Shown here: piece by piece, positions 47,309 to 57,044 of the stretch | How the letters are laid out: each line of letters starts with the position of its first letter | Position numbering within the stretch: position 1 is the stretch's first letter | Notes under the pieces: model-generated | Seen by the model: the letters and a program-made list of their open reading frames with translations, nothing else | Databases searched by the model: none | Told to the model about the DNA's origin: nothing | Made by a program: the position numbers and the translations under genes | Source: Wurfbainia villosa | Lineage: Eukaryota > Streptophyta > Magnoliopsida > Zingiberales > Zingiberaceae | DNA length: 64,000 nt | Assembly (NCBI GenBank): GCA_025175895.1 | Contig: CM046004.1 | Coordinates: 51,201,359 to 51,265,358, forward strand | Direction: 5' to 3'

Positions 47309-49112
47309 TGTTGGACTTTCCGAGCCGTAAAAACCGCTTTTTGCGTTGCGAAAACCCTGGAAGTCCGGGCACGGATCCGTGCAAAGATGTATTAAAACTA
47401 AAACATGTATGTGTTTGTATAAAACCCTAGATCTACCTTAGATCTACATGATAAGGACGTTATCCTCGATGCGACGCCCTTCACAAATCCCGCTCGTCCA
47501 AAAGGTTCGCCGGAACTCAAGAGTGTCAAGTGTACACTCCTCTACAAGTATCCACACGGACAAATGGTGGAGAAAAACACCTTAGAGTGTGCTAGCACCC
47601 CTTGGACGTTCATAGCTAGATGAGGAAGAGAGAGCTTGAGGGAAGAGAAGAGGAAGAAGATGAAGTTACACAACTTAACTTCATATCATCCATAACCCAC
47701 TATAAGGGGGTTACATGCATGCATGTAACTCCAAGAGCCAATGACTCTTGGTCTCCCTCATGAGGTGGCACCCCATGATGTGTTCATGATGATGTGGAAC
47801 ATCATCATTGGCCGGCCATGCCAAGTCATCATCATGACATGACATTTGGTCAAGTCAAACTTGACCTTTCATCTTCCCTCTCAAGTCAAGTCAAACTTGA
47901 CCTCTTATCTCCCATGGTTGATCAAATCCAACCATTTGATTCAAGTCAATTTAATTTAATGAATCTCTATTCATTTAATTTAAATTGATTTGATGAATCA
48001 AATCTAAATTAGACTCATTCAACACTTGAATCAACTTGAGTCTAACTCAATTAGTCTAATTTGGATTACTCTTAATCCAATTTGGTTCATCCCATGAACC
48101 TAATCCTCATGGTTCATCATATGAACCTAATCTCCATCTAATTGCCCTTTGTGTGTGACCCTATAGGTTCTTGTAACATTGGCAATACTCCTAAACCGAT
48201 TTAGGAACATAAGCAATGAGCGGTATCTAGCAACACATCATTGCTACCCAAGTTACAAGAATGTTGAGATCCAACATCACCTTTGTGACTACTAATTGTG
48301 ACTCTCACAATATGTGACAATGTCCCTCTATCCTTGACATCTAGATTGACCAATCGAGGCATAGACCGTGTCATCCTCGGTACAATCTAAATCTTGAACT
48401 CCAAGTAGACTCACTCTAATCAAATGAGCTCAATATCTCATATTGACTCATTTGGGCATGGCCATACACTTCGTGGTCTCACTCTATCAAGAATATCGAT
48501 TTCACTCCCGTCATATAGGAGGGATAGATCCCATCTACATCACTCATATCCCTCCGCATAATTTGTTACATACCCAGTAATCGCCTTTATAGTCCACCCA
48601 TTTACGGGTGACGTTTGACGAAGCCAAAGTATGCAACGCCTTATGTAGGGAACCATGGTGACTTCAGGTCTAAGGACTAATAGTCATACTAATAGCCACA
48701 TGAGAAAGTATATGACACTCATATAACGATCCATGATACTTTCTCATGGCGGGTCATTCAGTATTCATTCTCTAATGCATACCCATGTGTCAACTTGATA
48801 TCTCATATCCATGACTTGTGAGATCAAGTCATCATGTTGACCTACATGCTAGTCTCTACGCATTAACGTTGTCTCTGAATGTTAATACTCGACTAGGAAT
48901 GATTAAGAGTAGTGTTCTCTATATCGTCTCATTATCGATTCAACCAATTGACTGATATAGATAAGAACCTACTACTCAAGGACATTATTATATTTAGTTA
49001 TTTGGCACCAATACAAGTAAATATAATAACCATGCCTTTATAAATAGGAATATGATACAATAAAGTCCATACTACAATCATCACATGATTGGCTCTAGGG
49101 CTTTCACTAACA
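47309..49112 (-). repeat. 5' LTR of E2-2
   Basis: The 1804-bp LTR has intact TG...CA ends on the minus strand and lies directly next to its PBS. It is better preserved than its partner 31190-32941. Confidence 0.9.
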
Positions 49113-49236
49113 GGGATGATGGATGTTATTTTTCCTCATGAAGAGGAAAAATGGGAATTTTGAGATACCGAATTTGGAAATTGGGAGAGTTTGTAGGATT
49201 GCCTATCTTGAGTGATATGGGAATTATGTCTCAATT
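49113..49236 (+). other. Sirevirus 3'-region fragment joined directly to RT
   Basis: With 31148-31189 this reads as the sequence at 56397-56590 (GGATGATGGATGT, CCTCATGA.GAGGA, GATTGCCT.TCTT.AGTGATATG). It then changes into RT coding sequence near 49230-49237. In an ordinary element this region lies downstream of pol, so the order here implies a rearrangement. Confidence 0.65.
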
Positions 49237-50505
49237 GCTAGGTTAGAGTCAATTAGAATCCTACTAGGATATGCCTCTTACATGGGCTTTAAACTCCATC
49301 AAATGGATGTAAAGTCGGCATTCCTAAATGGGTTCATCAAGGAGGAAGTATATGTAGAACAACCTCTTGGGTTTGAAAGCATAGACTATCCAAACATTGT
49401 ATTCAAGCTTAGAAAAACTTTATACGGTTTGAAACAAGCTCCCCGGGCTTGGTATGAAAGATTGTCATCTTTCTTGGTCTCTAAGGGGTTTAGAAGGGGT
49501 CAAGTAGACCAATCTCTCTTCATTAAATCAAAGTCTAAGGACATCTTTGTAGCCCAAGTATATGTAGATGACATTATCTTTGGGTCAACAAATGATGAGC
49601 TCCTTCAAGATTTCATCAAAAATATAGAGAATGAGTTTGAGATGAGTCTAGTTGGGGAACTAAATTTCTTCCTAGGTTTACAAGTCAAACAAACAAATGA
49701 AAGAATTTATGTATACCAAACCAAATATGCTAAGCAAATGATTAAGAAATTTAGTTTGGAAAATGCTAAGGTAGTTTCAACCCCAATGGAAACTAATACA
49801 AAAATAGATAATGATCATGAAGGAAAACAAATTGATCTTAAACTCTATAGGAGTATGATTAGTAGCCTTTTGTACCTAACCGCTAGTAGATCCGATATAT
49901 TATTTACGATAGGTATATGTGTAAGGTACCAATCATGTGCTAAAGAGTCCCATTTAGTGGTTGTTAAGAGAATCTTAAGGTATATCAAGGGCACACTAAA
50001 TGTAGGACTTTGGTACCCTAGGATAAAATATTTTAATTTAATTGGGTACACCGATTCCGACTATGCGGGTTGCAAATTGGATCGGAAAAGTACTAGTGAT
50101 GGATTCTAATTTCTTGGATCCTCTCTAGTGAGTTGGAGTAGTAGAAAGCAACTTTGTGTTGCTTTGTCAACCACCGAAGCCGAATATGTGACTATGGGTG
50201 GTTGTGTGACTCAATTACTTTGGATGAGGCACACATTAGAAGATTATGAACTACACTACTCCAATGTCAAAGTTTATTGTGATAATGTGAGTACTATAAA
50301 TTTAACCAAAAATTCGGTACATCACTCTAGGACCAAGCATATTGAAGTGAAACATCACTTCATTAGAGATCATGTGGCTAAAGGGGACATTGAACTTAAT
50401 TACATAGAATCTAAGTCCAACTTAGCCGACATAGTCACCAAGGCTCTCCCCGAAGCGAAATTTTCATCACTTAGGAGAAAACTTGGAATGTGCTTAGTAG
50501 AATAG
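49237..50505 (+). pseudogene. Sirevirus RT C-terminal part and RNase H, one internal stop
   Basis: The frame picks up in RT at IRILLGYASYMGFKLHQMDV, then KSAFLNGFIKEEVYVEQPLG, YGLKQAPRAWYERLSSFL and the intact catalytic box YVDDIIFGSTND (49561). RNase H shows GYTDSDYAGCKLDRKST, LSTTEAEYVTMGG and VYCDNVSTINL. The only break is a TAA at 50107 after STSDGF. It ends naturally at KLGMCLVE (50505). The EEVYVEQP and LYLTASRSDI motifs are typical of the SIRE/Maximus lineage. Upstream gag, protease and integrase are absent. Confidence 0.9.
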
Positions 50506-51579
50506 AGGTCTAGGTTTGCATGATCCTATAGAAAATCTAGGAATATACCTTTAAGCATCTCACAAAACACCTAAGAAATCATGATTTTTGTATTGAGACA
50601 CTTAGATAATATGTGAGATGTTAGGAAGATGCACTTGGTTAATCATACTTGTTATGATGCATTACTATGAACCAAAGTGCCATCTAGAGACATTAATCCT
50701 TCATTGGACCAATCATTGGGAAGGCTTATGCACAATTGATGTGCATATAGCTCCAAGAATATGATTGGAAATGTTAAATAAAACATAATTTAAACTATGT
50801 TTATCATACTTTGAAAAACAGTTTTCAATTGCTAAGCAAAAGTGATACAAAGTTTGTAAAATACTTAAAGCTTTTGCTAGGTTTCAAAATTGTGTCATTT
50901 TCGAAATCTGGAAAATATATATTTTTAAATTATTTTTCCTTGATAGAAAATGATTTCATAAATGTGTACACAAAATTTCATAATTTTTCGATGTTTCTTG
51001 AATTTTTGGCGTATTTCTGAAGTTGGGTTGAGAAACTTGAAAAAGGGACTTCGGGTGTGGCAGTCGACTGAATCAGAATTCAGTCGACTGACACTCTGTG
51101 TTTTTCTGAAAAATAGTCCTTTTCCTGGTCTTAAGTGTATTTTTGAATGTCCTAAAGCTATGATATGATAATCTTTAGTAAAAAGAAGTTTTAGGACTGT
51201 TGGATGCAATGTTGTAGGGGGAGCTTCATAATATAAATCTTTCATCCCTACAAATACAATTGTTGGTGCAAAGATAGGAGATAGCTCATAGTTCTTCTTT
51301 TGTGCTTTGCTCAACATAAGTTTTATCTATCATAACCTATGTCTTAGATTAAGGGGAAGCCTCACATCTATCTTATACCTTAGTTCAAGACATAACCAAT
51401 TTAATTCTTTCATGAACTTATTATTGTATGAGTTCTTCTCTTTTTGATGTATGTCAAAGGGGGAGAAGGATGATTTAAGTTAGGAATTCACATTGATATA
51501 TATTGACATGTGATGTTTATTTCTGAGAATGTTTTAATACCTAACTTAAATGATTGCCAAACACCAAAAAGGGGGAGAT
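50506..51579 (+). other. Sirevirus 3' untranslated region with repeated polypurine tracts
   Basis: The region is non-coding. It contains AAAGGGGGAGAAGG near 51457 and the terminal PPT AAAAAGGGGGAGAT (51566-51579) before the LTR. Two CAGTCGACTGA palindromes lie at about 51060-51090. Multiplied PPTs are a known Sirevirus trait. Confidence 0.75.
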
Positions 51580-52454
51580 TGTTGGTGCAACATTGCCCCA
51601 AGCATTTGTATGTTTTGATGTTTGGATAATCATCTAAGTTAGGCAATATTTGTGATCTAATTGTGAACATGTTTAAGTGATAGGAAAATCCAAGTATGAA
51701 GACTTGGTATAGGAAAAGTCCAAGTGTGATCTTAACAAGAGAAGTCCAAGGAAAGGGCTTGGCGGCGTAAGACCAAGCATGTAGTCTTGGTGGCGTAAAG
51801 TCCAAGCGGACCTTGGCAAAGGAAGTCCAAAAGCAAGTCTTGATAGTGTAAGTCCAAACATGTAGTCTTGGCGGCGTAAAGTCCAAGCGTACTTTGGCAA
51901 AGAGAAACCCAAGACATGACAAAATCGAAGGAAACTCTTGGAAGCAAGCACAAAGGATGAACAAATCACGGACTTGGAGGTATCCTAGAGGCTCAAGACT
52001 TAAGGAAGAGCTAGAAGGTTGAGTCTAGGTCTAGGGAGTTAATTCAAGTATGAAATTATCATACTTGACGAGTGTCAGTCGATTAATACATCATATCACT
52101 CATTGATCGGTGTTTGGCGAGTCAAGCGAAAACGACTATCGATCGCCGAGGTTGGCGATCGATGATTGCATCATCGGTCGATCGATCAAGTCGATGCTAT
52201 CAGCGATCGATCTTGTGATCAATCGACTGGTGCTCGAGAATTCGGGCATAGAATGGAGTTAGACTCGACTGCTGGGGTTAACAGTCGAGTTAAGGCTCTA
52301 TCAATCGACTGATGAGTATGATCAATCGACTGATGTCCTATCCGTTAAATTTTTTCAGCATGGATTGCACTGTTGTCTCACAGCAACAGTGTCATCAGTC
52401 GACTGATGGTTCCGATCAGTCGATTGATAGGCGAAATCCAGCCTGATTGCAGGT

Positions 52455-52462
52455 TATAAAAG
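52455..52462 (+). promoter_or_regulatory. TATA box of the Sirevirus LTR
   Basis: TATAAAAG follows the palindrome cluster and precedes the conserved R/U5 hairpins by about 220-330 bases. Confidence 0.65.
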
Positions 52463-52766
52463 CAGCTCAAAAGAGGGATTTTGGCAAGCATTTCTTAAGG
52501 AGTTTTGAAGCGAATTGCTGGTGTAATTCAGGGTCTCCAAGTGCAACTCAAGCAACTGCAAAGCAAGCAATCCAAAAGCTCTTGTAAAGTTATTTTCTTT
52601 ACTTGTATTGCATTCTATTATTGTATCTTGCTTGTATTTGTTTCTTACTATTGTAAGAGTTATTGTACGAGGTTTCTCCACCTCTGGATTATTCCAAGAA
52701 GGAGTTTATTGGATTAGTAGTGCGTGTTTGCATTGCTAGGACTTTTAGAGCCCGATCCGTGGAGTA

Positions 52767-52782
52767 GGAACCATTCGGTTCC
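52767..52782 (+). other. Conserved R/U5 hairpin, Sirevirus copy
   Basis: GGAACCATTCGGTTCC forms a six-pair stem with a four-base loop, flanked by GGAGTA and CGAACCACATTATATCTCG. Other copies with different stem bases lie at 3537-3550, 10117-10130, 31116-31131, 52948-52963, 56875-56890 and, on the minus strand, 62675-62689. Confidence 0.7.
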
Positions 52783-52944
52783 GAACCACATTATATCTCG
52801 TGTTGTGGTTGTGTATCTTGTTGTTTATATTTGTTATTATCATTCCGCTGTGCTAACAAGATTGTAGACGATCAAACATGAACAAATTTCATCAAGCATT
52901 GATGAGCTATTCACCCCCCTCTAACGGTCATCGAATCCTCAACA

Positions 52945-53126
52945 GTAGGAACCCTAAGGTTCCGAACCACATTATATCTCATGCACTTGTTCTTGTGTAT
53001 TTGTATTTGTATTGTATTTTCTATTTCCGATGCGTACTAATATAATTGTAGCAAGCACGCCATCAATTTCCATCGAAGCGACGAACACGCTATTCACCCC
53101 CCTCTAGCAACGTCCAATTCCTAACA
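52945..53126 (+). repeat. 3' end of the outer Sirevirus 5' LTR
   Basis: It begins inside an LTR (GTAGGAACCCTAAGG) and runs to TTCCTAACA, two bases before a PBS. The ending CTATTCACCCCCCTCTAGC matches the outer 3' LTR at 56781-57039. It is therefore read as the 5' LTR of the gag-only element, split by insertion of the second Sirevirus copy. Confidence 0.75.
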
Positions 53127-53128
53127 AG

Positions 53129-53140
53129 TGGTATCAGAGC
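53129..53140 (+). other. Primer binding site of the outer Sirevirus element
   Basis: TGGTATCAGAGC lies two bases after the LTR end and is complementary to initiator Met tRNA. Confidence 0.92.
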
Positions 53141-53194
53141 GGATCGCTCTTCACCAGCTTCACATCTGAGGGAGCAAAGGCGCTAGAGGGCAAG

Positions 53195-54899
53195 ATGGAT
53201 CTTTAAGAGAGATTGGGCGATAACATAGTAATTCCACCCGCCTTCGACCATGAAGATTTCACGTATTGGAAAGGTAGGATGAAATATTTCCTAATGTCCA
53301 ATATAGAAAATAGGTTTGCCATGATTATATGATTCAATACTCCGAGGGGAAAGAACAGAGAAATCCTCAAGATGAAGAGGTGGACCGAGGAGCAACGCCA
53401 AAAATTTGAGACAACCGTTAAGGTAACAAAAATGTTAGTAAATTTGATACCTAACTATATTTTGTCTAGATTAGGAAGTTATAGGGATGCTAAGGAGTTG
53501 TGGAACAAGTTGGTCAAGTTCCATGAAAATCCCGAACCGGTTCAAGAAGACTTGGAAGAGGAAGAATCATCCTCATCCTCCCAAGCTCAAGAAGAAGAAA
53601 GCACATCATCTTCATCCTAAGAGCTTGAGGATTTGAAGGTTGATAGGGAATCAACATCTAGATCGGAAGAGGTGGAAGTGGTAGAAGAAGCTTCCACCTC
53701 TAGGATTGAGGGGGAGGAAGTTAGATCACTGGAGCCGGAGCAAGAGCAAGAAGTAGTTTCAACCTCCGGAAGAAGTGAAGAATCAACTCCGGTACCAACC
53801 ACCATTGACCTAGGTAACTCAAACCCATGTGTTAATAATAAAATTCATATAATATATTTTGAGTGTAGGAAAGTCGGACACTACAAGAGCAAGTGTCCGA
53901 AACGGGTCAAGAAGACGACACAAGTCATGCCAAAGGCCAAGGAACCCGGTCCCCCAACAATTAAAAACAAAGAGTACATCATTTTCTTCAAATGTCAACA
54001 AAAAGGGCATTATAGGAGTCAATGCCCTAGGGGGAGGAAGAATACTCAAGAGGGAGCATCACATGTAGGGGGAGCCTTTAAGGCAAACCCTAAGGTATAT
54101 TTTAGTAATGCACCTTCTTTAAGTCATAGGCAAAAGCATGCTAAGAGTAATCTTGCTATTGTTCATAAAGAGCATGATAGAAATAATAGGTTCTATTGCC
54201 TAGGTGCTAAGAGTCTCAATTTTTGAAATAAGGAGAAATTTGAGACTAATAACCCTAAGAAAATCCTACCTAGGGAAACTATTAAGAAGGTAGAAGACCA
54301 TCTAGGTTTTAAACCCAAAAATCATAGACATATGTCTAGAAAGAGCAAATCTACTCAAGGAAATAATAGACCCACCAAATTAGAAAAATTAGAATTTGAA
54401 AAATCAAATTTTGAGGTCAAAACTTGAGAAGATGGAGAAGTCCCTTAGGAAAATACAAAATCAAATACAAGGGTCAAATGGTTAAAATATGGGATAAAGG
54501 AGTCAAAGCCTAGGGTCTATGAGGCAAGGTTCATCCAATGGCAAGAAAGGTTTGGGCCACAAACCTAAGCCCAAGGAGACCTACTATAGTGTTCCATTCT
54601 ATTATGGAACACAACCCAGGTCTAGAAGAGCCAAGGTTACTAGAAAAGTTATCCCTAAAGCTAACCATGGTGTGTGTCTAGCGGCTAAGGTTTCAAAGAA
54701 TCCTAGGGAAGCCACTAAGAAGGTTACAAGGGGAGTCACCCCTAGAGTTAACTTAGGCAAAACTATAATGACCAAGGCTTCTAAGCCTAGAAGGGTCATT
54801 AGGAGAGTATCTAGGGAAGTCATCCCTAAGGAATACCTAGTAAACCCAAGGAGCTCCAATAGGTATTGGGTTCCTAGGAGTGTGATAGATTCACGCTAA
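53195..54899 (+). pseudogene. Sirevirus gag remnant; no pol follows
   Basis: The ATG at 53195 opens MDL then an immediate stop, followed by DNIVIPPAFDHEDFTYWKGR, a Sirevirus Gag start. Further segments include a Glu/Ser-rich acidic region (53540-53800) and two zinc-knuckle repeats (YFECRKVGHYKSKC and FFKCQQKGHYRSQC). In both knuckles the first cysteine is replaced (by Tyr and by Phe). The basic tail ends at 54899 with SSNRYWVPRSVIDSR. Stops at 53204, near 53330, at 53618 and at 54224 break it. No protease, integrase or RT follows in this unit. Confidence 0.85.
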
Positions 54900-56780
54900 A
54901 TGGGTTAGGATGTGTCAACCTTGATTGGATGAGTAGTTAACTCAACCATAGCAAAGTTGACACTTTAGGTCATTTCTAAGGTAATGGAATACTTTGGAAA
55001 TGTTGTTTGAATTTAATCTTAAAGGTTTTTAGGATGTACCAATATATGTTGAGAATTATGAAAAATTGATCAAATTGGTACAAATTATGTCTAGAGGTCA
55101 TAGTGTGTCATGTTGGGTTTTTGGCATACTTGGGAGATAAGTAGTATTATGTCAAAATGAACTTAATCCTAATAAATGACAACTAATATTAAAATTTAGG
55201 TATTCTTATGCCTTATATTTTATTTGTCATGCCTTGATTGCCATATAACATGCCATGACATCATATTTCTTTTTAATCGTATAAAATATCATGATTATGC
55301 TTATGACTTATCTTTTATGTCATGTGTATTTAGATTTAATCATATTCCATGACATCATGTTTTTTGGCCATGTTTATTTATGTTATCATTTATGCCATAA
55401 TCATCATTCATGCATTTAGGATTTATGAAAATTGATTTAAGGATAATTGACATGACTTGAAGTCCCATGTATAAGGGAATCAAGTAGTGTTGCCTTAGAA
55501 AAATACATGAGACCTTAGATTAGGATGAACAAAATCTACATCTCACTTTACATTGACATGTGTCTGTTTTCAAACACCCTAGACATATGTGAGATGCTAG
55601 GAAATGAGTTAAGTTCATGGTGCATAGTTTTTGCATCTAGATGAACTCAAACTCATCTTATACTATGAAGGAATTATGAGGAAAGCTTATGTACAAGTCA
55701 TGTGCATTAAACCCATAGACCATGGTTCAATATATAGTTTTAAAAACATTTTAAAATCCTTTTAAAAAACCTTGGTGAAGTCTATCTTGTGATATCAATC
55801 ACCATTGATAGAGTTGATACAAAGTAAGGTCAAAATATTGAACTTTTCAATGGTTTTAAACTTTGTGTCAAACTCACTAATTTTTGGGTATTTTATTTTT
55901 CAAATATTTCCCCCCTATAGTGTTTGGCATAAGTAATGTGTGGTCGAAATTTCATGATTTTTTGAATTTTCTAGAATTACTTATGCATTTCTAAAGATGG
56001 TCTGAAATTGTAATTTCGACTAAATTAGAAACCAGTCGAGGCGGCGCCTCAACTGGAGCTATTTTCACTGGACTGGAAGCTTTCTCAGTCGACTGATGCA
56101 TAGGGCAGTCAACTGTTAACTGAACTAGTCAACTGCTAATGTTGATTTCAGGTAAACAAGGTCTGTTTAGCCTAATTTTAACTATGTTAGGTTACCCTAA
56201 CTACTTCTAACCCTAGGATATGCTTTGGAAAGCATTGGAAAGGGTGAAAATCCATTGTAAATGAATTAGGAGAGTTGTTTGGGTGATGTATCAAATTTTA
56301 GGGTGTGTGGAAGATCAAGGTTGAACTTTTGTCCTTAATTTTGGGTTTAGTTCCTATAGGCTTAGGGACTTTTCAAGGACATTGTTTGTGCAATTGTTAA
56401 GGGGGAGCAAGCCTTTAGGGGAGGTTATCCATCATGGGATGATGGATGTATTCTTCCTCATGAGGAGGAGAATTTTGGAGAGTTAGAAAATTGGAGAATG
56501 TGAGATGCCCAATTTGGAAATTGAGAGAGTTTGAAGGATTGCCTCTCTTTAGTGATATGAGACTTATCACTAGGAAGAGTGAAGGCATCCTAGATGTTTT
56601 TGGACCAAGGGGGAGATTATAATATCTCATTGGGATATGAGACATTGACACTCTTGGGGAGAGCCTTTTTGATGTATGTCAAAAAGGGAGAGAATTGATG
56701 TGGGAGAAGTTGAGATTCCCAATTTTGACAATTGGATTGAGTTAGTGTTGGTTTTTGTCAAACATCAAAAAGGGAGAGAT
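54900..56780 (+). other. Long non-coding 3' region of the outer Sirevirus element
   Basis: About 1.9 kb without a supported ORF separate gag from the 3' LTR. It contains CAGTCGACTGATGC and related palindromes (56030-56150) and several PPT-like purine runs: AAGGGGGAGCAAG (56399), AAGGGGGAGATTA (56613), AAAAAGGGAGAGAATTG (56682) and the terminal AAAAAGGGAGAGAT (56767-56780). Segments near 56397-56590 recur at 31148-31189 plus 49118-49230. Confidence 0.75.
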
Positions 56781-57039
56781 TGTTGGTGCAATCGGCCCAA
56801 GTCATGAGCCCAATCCGTAAAGTAGTGGTGGTGTTTGCATCGCTAGGGCTCATTCGAGCCCAATCCATAGAGTAGGAAGCCTAAGATTCCAAACCACATT
56901 ATATCTCGTGTATTTGTATTTGTATTGTATTTTCTATTTTTGCTGCGTACTAATATAATTGTAGCAAGCACACGATCAATTTCCATCGAAGCGACGAACA
57001 CGCTATTCACCCCCCTCTAGCAACGTCCAATTCCTAACA
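56781..57039 (+). repeat. Internally deleted 3' LTR of the outer Sirevirus element
   Basis: It starts TGTTGGTGCAATCGGCCC directly after the PPT and ends TTCCTAACA at the TSD copy AGGCT. At 259 bp it lacks most of U3 and R compared with the 1365-bp relative at 51580. The hairpin region (56875-56890) and the CTATTCACCCCCCTCTAGC end are kept. Confidence 0.85.
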
Positions 57040-57044
57040 AGGCT

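Larger units (their letters stand above)
31190..49112 (-). mobile_element. E2-2: full-span Ty1/copia element, minus strand, with E2-3 nested
   Basis: LTRs lie at 31190-32941 (3') and 47309-49112 (5'), with the TSD GGGAT at 31185-31189 and 49113-49117. The minus-strand PBS is at 47292-47307. Gag (45657-44934) and pol follow, and pol is interrupted in RT by E2-3. Without E2-3 the element is about 9.0 kb. It inserted in Sirevirus 3'-region sequence, which matches 56397-56590 once the insert is removed. Confidence 0.92.
51580..52944 (+). repeat. Sirevirus LTR (3' LTR of the second copy)
   Basis: The 1365-bp LTR starts TGTTGGTGCAACATTGCCCC after the PPT and ends CCTCAACA. It is followed by GTAGG, where another Sirevirus LTR resumes. 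U3 has AAGTCCAAG-type direct repeats (51680-51930) and a cluster of TCAGTCGACTGAT-like palindromes (52070-52430). A TATA box TATAAAAG (52455-52462), the TTTCTCCACCTC hairpin and the GGAACC hairpin (52767-52782) follow. Confidence 0.85.
25837..57039 (+). mobile_element. Sirevirus-lineage (SIRE) copia block inserted in the Tat RT gene
   Basis: The left edge TGTAGGTGCAAT (25837) and right edge CCTAACA (57039) match Sirevirus LTR ends seen here (TGTTGGTGCAA...CCTAACA). They are flanked by AGTCT (25832-25836) and AGGCT (57040-57044), a TSD with one mismatch. Removing the block restores the Tat sequence ATYQ-RLMDKIF. Inside are Sirevirus LTR pieces, a gag-only internal part (53195-54899), an RT-RNase H segment of a second, somewhat different Sirevirus copy (49237-50505), and three E2 copia copies. 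At least two Sirevirus copies are scrambled by deletions, so the block is not one simple element. Confidence 0.75.

Noticed and set aside
51488..51969. Minus-strand ORFs with repeated SFxDF-like words
   Set aside because: They are antisense translations of AAGTCCAAG-type direct repeats in a Sirevirus U3; no domain is recognisable.
53131..53140. TGGTATCAGAGC sites as possible tRNA genes
   Set aside because: Only the 3' complement of initiator Met tRNA is present, next to LTR ends; these are primer binding sites.
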